NCBI GenBank assembly: GCA_016930895.1
Contig: JAFGFV010000310.1
Span: 1-10,039 of the forward strand
Direction: 5' to 3'
Source: Spirochaetales bacterium
GTDB lineage: Bacteria > Spirochaetota > Spirochaetia > SZUA-6 > DRHE01
Length of the DNA: 10,039 nt
Below, piece by piece: positions 7,401-10,039 of the stretch. A program made the position numbers and the translations under genes. The notes beneath the pieces were generated by a model. It worked only from the letters and a program-made list of their open reading frames with translations. It made no database searches and was not told the origin of the DNA. Position 1 is the first letter of the stretch, and every line of letters begins with the position of its first letter.

Positions 7401-7794
7401 CGCGCACGCGGCCCTGGGCAGCGGCGCCGACGGGCTGCGGGAGCTCCCGGCGGAGCGCGAGCTGGTCTCCCTCCTGACCCTGCACGCCGCCAAGGGTCTC
7501 GAGTTCGCCTGCGTGTTCATCGTGGGCTGCGAGGAAGGGCTCCTGCCCTACTCGCTTCTTCCCGGGCAGTCGACGGACCCCGAGGAGGAGCGCCGGCTGT
7601 TCTACGTGGGCATGACCCGGGCCAGGCGCTACCTGCATCTCTCCCATGCCCGGCGGCGTCGGCTCTTCGGCCGGGAGCTGCGCCTGCCCCGCAGCCGCTT
7701 CCTCGATGCCATTGAGGCCGGGCTCACCGAGATGCAGAGCCCCGATCCCCGCAGGCCTCCCCGAAGGGACCAGGGGCAGATGGAGCTGTTCTGA
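4420..7794 (+). CDS. EndoQ-type PHP endonuclease fused to UvrD/Rep-family SF1A helicase, with C-terminal clamp-binding-like motif
   Basis: A single 1124-residue protein joins two repair modules. Residues 1 to about 415 match the COG1379/TIGR00375 PHP family that includes archaeal endonuclease Q, which nicks DNA 5' of deaminated bases and abasic sites. Visible metal ligands are DLHIHS (D6, H8, H10), GDFTHP (D42, H45), E102, H117, H173 and SDAH (D232, H234). A zinc ribbon CxxC...CxxC follows (C288, C291, C304, C307), then a helix-hairpin-helix-like IHGVGPGS (about 350-357). A Pro/Gly-rich linker (about 435-498) leads to a complete helicase: Q-motif LNGPQ (500-504), Walker A AGPGTGKT (519-526), TFTNKAA (551-557), DEYQD (701-705), VGDPDQAIYGFRG (728-740), ESFRC (763-767), HAAKGLEF (1022-1029) and FYVGMTRAR (1061-1069). 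The extreme C-terminus is QMELF. The frame stays open back to 4258 within clpS on the other strand, but the PHP domain begins at 4420, preceded by GAAGG. The gene looks monocistronic. The repair role is inferred by homology. Confidence 0.93.
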   Translation: MSFVADLHIHSRYSISTSPQLVPEYLELWAAIKGITVVGTGDFTHPKWLAELEEKLEPVEAEPGLYRLRPELRREALERGEAEGLPLPPAEAQPTRFLLTAEISNIYRRDGRTRKVHNLILAPDLPSARRLQVQLDRRGNVASDGRPILGMDSRDLLEITLEHCPGAVFVPAHIWTPWFSVLGAKSGFDRVQDCYADLAGHIRAVETGLSSDPPMNWLCSALDRYTLISNSDAHSPEKLGREANLFATALSYPAMAAALSAEDRDGFAGTVEFFPQEGKYHFDGHRKCGVCWDPLETLRRGGLCPVCGKPVTTGVLSRVAQLADRDCLPDPSTRRPFHSLIPLKEILGEIHGVGPGSREIARAYAALVNRAGSEFALLLQLPVAEVERLGGELLGEAVRRMRAAEVRVEPGFDGQYGAVRLFAPGEIERRGSRELQFQPPAPGEEAAGAPPPPVRPRPLVSFDVAAFRREREAAAEPPGGTEQPGGAVPGRPPSAPQSGLNGPQARAAAHGHGPALVLAGPGTGKTRTLAARLAALVGRQGVDPAGVLAVTFTNKAAGEMRQRLAGLLGPSPAASAPTICTFHALGRSLLSDFLPDTGRDAGFPLLDQEDRTRILARLPGCPPRQAAAFSKAIGAAKERLQLPVATADPRLAELWTEYHRRLEELGAFDLEDLLFEPVRRLTASPPLAALIRERYPWVLVDEYQDINEAQYRLVRLLAPGPSANLWAVGDPDQAIYGFRGAEVGFIRRFLDDYPGAAVYRLSESFRCSDTILRASGQLLTHGSRLTAGAPWAVGAHEALASALPGPGVRIRIAEHASEASEAEAVARTIEAMIGGLRFFSMDSEITEGQAAEGIESLGDFAVLCRIGRQMQALERAFRDHAIPYQKAEAEPFWQREPASSLLRLARALRLPDAGGGAEELLPQLPPSGREALQALARQAGVGWVDPAAAEQPRVQELLARLAELCPPEDREGREVLERLLEHSGSFGRDLDAFLAHAALGSGADGLRELPAERELVSLLTLHAAKGLEFACVFIVGCEEGLLPYSLLPGQSTDPEEERRLFYVGMTRARRYLHLSHARRRRLFGRELRLPRSRFLDAIEAGLTEMQSPDPRRPPRRDQGQMELF

Positions 7795-7815
7795 AGCTCA
7801 GACCTTGTGAGGCTT
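7794..7815. terminator. Candidate hairpin spanning the helicase/trmO convergent junction
   Basis: AAGCTCA (7794-7800) pairs with TGAGGCTT (7808-7815) with one bulged base and a 7-base loop. It bridges the two stop codons of genes separated by 3 bp. No T-run follows on either side, so terminator function is only suggested by position. Confidence 0.25.
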
Positions 7816-8181
7816 GATGTCCAGGATCGGGGTCCCGTCCAGCATGTCCAGTCCCCGCACGCGCACCCGGCAGCCTTCCACGCTCAGCACTTCCAGGACC
7901 GACAGGCCGATCGGGTTGGGCCGTACCGGGGAGCAGGTGCTGAAGACCCCCCGCAACTCGTTGCGGGTAGGGGGGATGACCCGGAGGTGGTGGCGGCCAA
8001 AGCGCGGGCTGCGGTGAAAGACGAAGAGCACCACGATGCGCTCCCCGGCGCGAATGTCCACCAGGCCCTCGCGGTAACGGGGAAGGACCTCCAGCACCCC
8101 CTCCACCTGGGAAACGCTCCAGTGACGGGGAGGCCTGGCCTGCCCGGAGCGTACCACTCCGATGGGTCGCATCCGGAACAC
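7798..8181 (-). CDS. trmO: TrmO-like tRNA (t6A37) N6-methyltransferase, short form (UPF0066/TsaA domain)
   Basis: TrmO methylates N6-threonylcarbamoyladenosine at position 37 of certain tRNAs, using S-adenosylmethionine. The 127-residue product is essentially the beta-barrel UPF0066 domain alone: the opening PIGVVRS (6-12), the HRSPRF segment (56-61), the signature TCSPVRPNPIGLS (82-94) and the closing DMLDGTPILDIKPH (112-125). E. coli TrmO is about 235 residues with an additional C-terminal domain; this short form resembles archaeal and many bacterial homologues. C83 stands where E. coli-type proteins have Arg (TRSP), and H125 where Tyr is usual (DIKPY). The GTG at 8181 lies 8 bp after the fabF stop; the ATG at 8172 (residue 4) is an equally plausible start. 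There is no strong SD, so translation is probably coupled to fabF. The domain call is confident; the exact tRNA substrate is inferred. Confidence 0.85.
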   Translation of the reverse strand: MFRMRPIGVVRSGQARPPRHWSVSQVEGVLEVLPRYREGLVDIRAGERIVVLFVFHRSPRFGRHHLRVIPPTRNELRGVFSTCSPVRPNPIGLSVLEVLSVEGCRVRVRGLDMLDGTPILDIKPHKV

Positions 8182-8189
8182 GGGGCGGC

Positions 8190-9437
8190 TCAGCTGGGCC
8201 AGCGCTTGAAGACCACCACCCCGTTGTGCCCGCCGAACCCGAAGGAGTTGGAGATGGCGGCGCGCAGCTCACCCGGGACCGCCTTGCCGGGGACCAGGTC
8301 CAGGCCGACGCACTCCTCGTCCGGTTCCTCGAGGTTGCGGGTCGGCGGGACGATCTGGTCCTGCAGCGCCAGGGCGGTGACGATGGCCTCCACGCCCCCC
8401 GCGGCGCCGAGGAGGTGCCCGACCATGCTCTTGGTCGAGGAGATCTTGATCTTGTAGGCACGCTCGCCGAACACGGCCTTGATCGCCTTGCACTCCACCG
8501 GATCGTTGATCGGCGTGGAGGTGCCATGGGCGTTGATGTAGTCGATGTCCTCGATCGTGAGGCCGGCATCCCGGAGGGCCCGCCGCATGGCCCGGATGGC
8601 GCCGTCGCCTTCCGGATGGGGGGCGGTCAGGTGGCTCGCGTCGCAGGTGGCACCGTAGCCGGCGATCTCGGCGTAGATGTGGGCCCCCCGACGTCTCGCG
8701 TGCTCCAGCTCCTCCATGACCAGGATCCCAGCCCCTTCGGCCATGATGAAACCGTCACGCCCCTTGTCGAAGGGCCGCGACGACTTCTCGGGACGGTCGT
8801 TGTAGTGGGTGCTGACCGCCTGCAGGACCGTGAAGCTCGCCAGCCCCAGAGGGGTCAGGGCCGCCTCCGTTCCGCCGCCGAGCATGAGATCCGCCTTGCC
8901 CTCCTTGATCCACCGCAGGGCCTCGCCGATGGCATCGGTGCCGGAGGCGCAGGCGGTGACCACCGCGTGGCAGGGGCCCTGGAGGTTCAGCTTGATGGCC
9001 AGGTTGCCCGGGGCCTCGTTGATGATCATCATCGGCGCCAGCAGAGGATGGATCGCCTTGGGCCCCCGCTCGGCCATCTTCTTGAAGGCCTCCCCCAGGA
9101 CCTCGATCCCGCCGATCCCGTTGCCCAGGACGATCCCGGCCTTGTCCGGGTCCACGTCCCCATCCTTGAGCCCCGCGTCCTGCCAGGCCTGGACGCCGGC
9201 TGCCATGGCGTAGACCGTGAAGCGGTCCATCCGCCGTGCGTCCTTGGCATCGAAAAAGTCCCCAGCATTGAAGTCCTTGACCTCTCCGGCCACCTGACTG
9301 GGGTGCTGGGAAGGATCGAAGCGGGTGATCCGGGTGACTCCGTTCTCCCCGTCCTTCACGCGCTGCCAGTAATCCTTGACGTTGTTGGCCAGGGAGTTCA
9401 CGGTCCCCATGCCGGTAATCACGACCCGTCGTTCCAT
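8190..9437 (-). CDS. fabF: FabF, beta-ketoacyl-ACP synthase II
   Basis: FabF condenses malonyl-ACP with acyl-ACP in the elongation cycle of type II fatty acid synthesis, in the cytosol. The 415-residue length is standard. The Cys-His-His thiolase-fold active site is complete: C163 in VVTACASGTDAIG, H304 in INAHGTSTP and H341 in MVGHLLGAAGG, with K336 (SSTKS) and the gating loop NSFGFGG (397-403) also present. The N-terminus RVVITGMG is typical, although the following TVNSLANN departs from the common SPLGN form. The ATG has a strong SD AAGGAG (9446-9451) at 8-base spacing. It lies 107 bp downstream of fabG, with an unusual repeat array in between, and 8 bp upstream of trmO. A paralogous FabF role in a secondary lipid pathway cannot be excluded, because acpP is not next to it. 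Confidence 0.95.
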   Translation of the reverse strand: MERRVVITGMGTVNSLANNVKDYWQRVKDGENGVTRITRFDPSQHPSQVAGEVKDFNAGDFFDAKDARRMDRFTVYAMAAGVQAWQDAGLKDGDVDPDKAGIVLGNGIGGIEVLGEAFKKMAERGPKAIHPLLAPMMIINEAPGNLAIKLNLQGPCHAVVTACASGTDAIGEALRWIKEGKADLMLGGGTEAALTPLGLASFTVLQAVSTHYNDRPEKSSRPFDKGRDGFIMAEGAGILVMEELEHARRRGAHIYAEIAGYGATCDASHLTAPHPEGDGAIRAMRRALRDAGLTIEDIDYINAHGTSTPINDPVECKAIKAVFGERAYKIKISSTKSMVGHLLGAAGGVEAIVTALALQDQIVPPTRNLEEPDEECVGLDLVPGKAVPGELRAAISNSFGFGGHNGVVVFKRWPS

Positions 9438-9445
9438 TCTGTTGT

Positions 9446-9451
9446 CTCCTT
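9446..9451 (-). promoter_or_regulatory. fabF ribosome binding site
   Basis: Minus-strand AAGGAG lies 8 bases before the fabF ATG and directly abuts the edge of the 19-bp repeat array. It is the strongest SD of the operon portion seen. It suggests that fabF is translated from its own initiation site and does not depend on read-through from fabG. Confidence 0.8.
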
Positions 9452-9453
9452 AG

Positions 9454-9548
9454 ATGGCCATCGAGCCATCAAATGGCCGTCGAGCCATCAAATGGCCGTC
9501 GAGCCATCAGATGGCCATCGAGCCATCAGATGGCCGTCGAGCCATCAA
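9454..9548 (-). repeat. Five-copy 19-bp tandem repeat in the fabG-fabF spacer
   Basis: Plus-strand unit atggccatcgagccatcaa, with copies starting at 9454, 9473, 9492, 9511 and 9530 and a partial sixth (atggccat) at 9549-9556 inside the fabG 3' end. Copies differ only at unit position 7 (a, g, g, a, g) and position 19 (a, a, g, g, a). The fabG stop codon (9545-9547) lies in the copy nearest fabG. In the transcribed sense each unit holds ATGGC and GCCAT, able to form a 5-bp stem. The period is not a multiple of three and there are no spacers, so it is neither coding nor CRISPR. It fills almost the whole 107-bp spacer. Confidence 0.95.
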
Positions 9549-10039
9549 ATGGCCATGCAGCCGTCGACCCGGATCACCTCGCCGGAGATGTACGAAGCGA
9601 GGTCCGAGGCGAGAAAGGTCACCGCTTTGGCGACTTCCTGGGCGCTGCCGGGGCGGTGCAGGGCGATCTGCGTAAGAAACGCCTCCCTCGCCGCCTCCGG
9701 GAGCTCCCGGGTCATTTCGGTATCGATGTACCCCGGAGCCACGGCGTTGACCCGCACCCCCCGGGAGCCTACTTCCTTGGCCAGGCTGCGGGTCAGCCCG
9801 ATGAGCCCCGCCTTGGAGGCGGCGTAGCTGGCCTGGCCGGCGTTGCCCCCGACCCCCACCACGGAGGCCATGTTGATGATCGAGCCGCCCTTCTGCTTGC
9901 TCATATGCCGGGCCACCACCTTGCTGGTAAGGAAAGCGCTGGCCAGATTGACCGCCAGCACCCGGTTCCAGCGCTCCAGGGTCATGCGGAAGATCAGGTC
10001 GTTGTCCGTGATCCCGGCGTTGTTCACCAGGATGTCCAC
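9545..10039 (-). CDS. fabG: FabG, 3-oxoacyl-ACP reductase, 5' part outside window
   Basis: This NADPH-dependent short-chain dehydrogenase reduces beta-ketoacyl-ACP in fatty acid elongation. Only the C-terminal 164 residues lie in the window; the nucleotide-binding Rossmann glycine motif is beyond the right edge, so the Met at the edge is an internal residue and not the start. Visible features, numbered from that Met, are NNAG (6-9), the catalytic N31 (VNL), S59 (NMASVVG), Y72 and K76 (SYAASK), the VNAVAPGYIDTEM loop and a C-terminal ISGEVIRVDG. RMTLERWNRVLAVNL is typical of FabG proper as opposed to other SDRs. The end reads VDGCMAI where VDGGMxM is usual. It is the first gene seen of the fabG-fabF-trmO unit, and its stop codon lies within the 19-bp repeat array. 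Confidence 0.92.
   Translation of the reverse strand: MDILVNNAGITDNDLIFRMTLERWNRVLAVNLASAFLTSKVVARHMSKQKGGSIINMASVVGVGGNAGQASYAASKAGLIGLTRSLAKEVGSRGVRVNAVAPGYIDTEMTRELPEAAREAFLTQIALHRPGSAQEVAKAVTFLASDLASYISGEVIRVDGCMAI

Noticed and set aside
9454..9548. CRISPR array
   Set aside because: The 19-bp units are directly adjacent with no spacers, and no cas gene is in the window.
9454..9675. Small plus-strand protein running through the repeat array
   Set aside because: A frame is open (starting near 9454), but the 19-bp period shifts frame in every copy and the rest is antisense to fabG; there is no ribosome site or recognisable domain.
8226..9827. Long open frame on the plus strand opposite fabF and fabG
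   Set aside because: It is antisense to two well-supported genes, has low-complexity composition with no recognisable motif, and reflects the lack of stop codons in GC-rich complementary frames.

Overview
The window is a high-GC, densely packed stretch of a bacterial chromosome. All genes look like ordinary core genes with the same base composition, and I see no transposase, integrase, tRNA, rRNA or CRISPR array. The ClpS-ClpA pair, a lipobox lipoprotein (so a diderm cell) and a FemAB-like acetyltransferase of the COG3146/DUF482 type point to a high-GC proteobacterium in the broad sense. A deltaproteobacterial/Desulfobacterota or gammaproteobacterial host would fit, but this placement is an inference from gene content and not from a marker gene.

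Layout, left to right. (1) Plus strand: the 3' end of a FemAB-like N-acetyltransferase gene (2-466), then a gene for an unrecognised lipoprotein (533-1492). (2) Minus strand, convergent with the lipoprotein: clpS (3962-4282) followed by clpA (1505-3937), the adaptor and the AAA+ unfoldase of the ClpAP protease. ClpA carries an unusual Lys/Ala/Gly tail built of hexapeptide repeats. (3) A 137-bp divergent intergenic region (4283-4419). (4) Plus strand: one large gene (4420-7794) encoding a fusion of an EndoQ-type PHP endonuclease with a UvrD/Rep-type helicase, ending in a putative sliding-clamp-binding peptide. (5) Minus strand, convergent with the helicase and only 3 bp away: fabG (5' part outside the window), fabF, and a short TrmO-like tRNA methyltransferase gene, transcribed in that order. 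The fabG-fabF spacer holds five perfectly phased 19-bp tandem repeats, and no acpP is present where it often sits.

Functionally the window combines protein quality control (ClpS delivers N-degron substrates to ClpA, which feeds the ClpP protease, not encoded here), repair of deaminated or abasic DNA (inferred for the EndoQ-helicase fusion), fatty acid elongation (FabF condensation and FabG ketoreduction) and tRNA modification (TrmO). The most noteworthy items are the one-polypeptide EndoQ-helicase architecture with its C-terminal QMELF, the fabG-fabF repeat array, and the repetitive ClpA tail.
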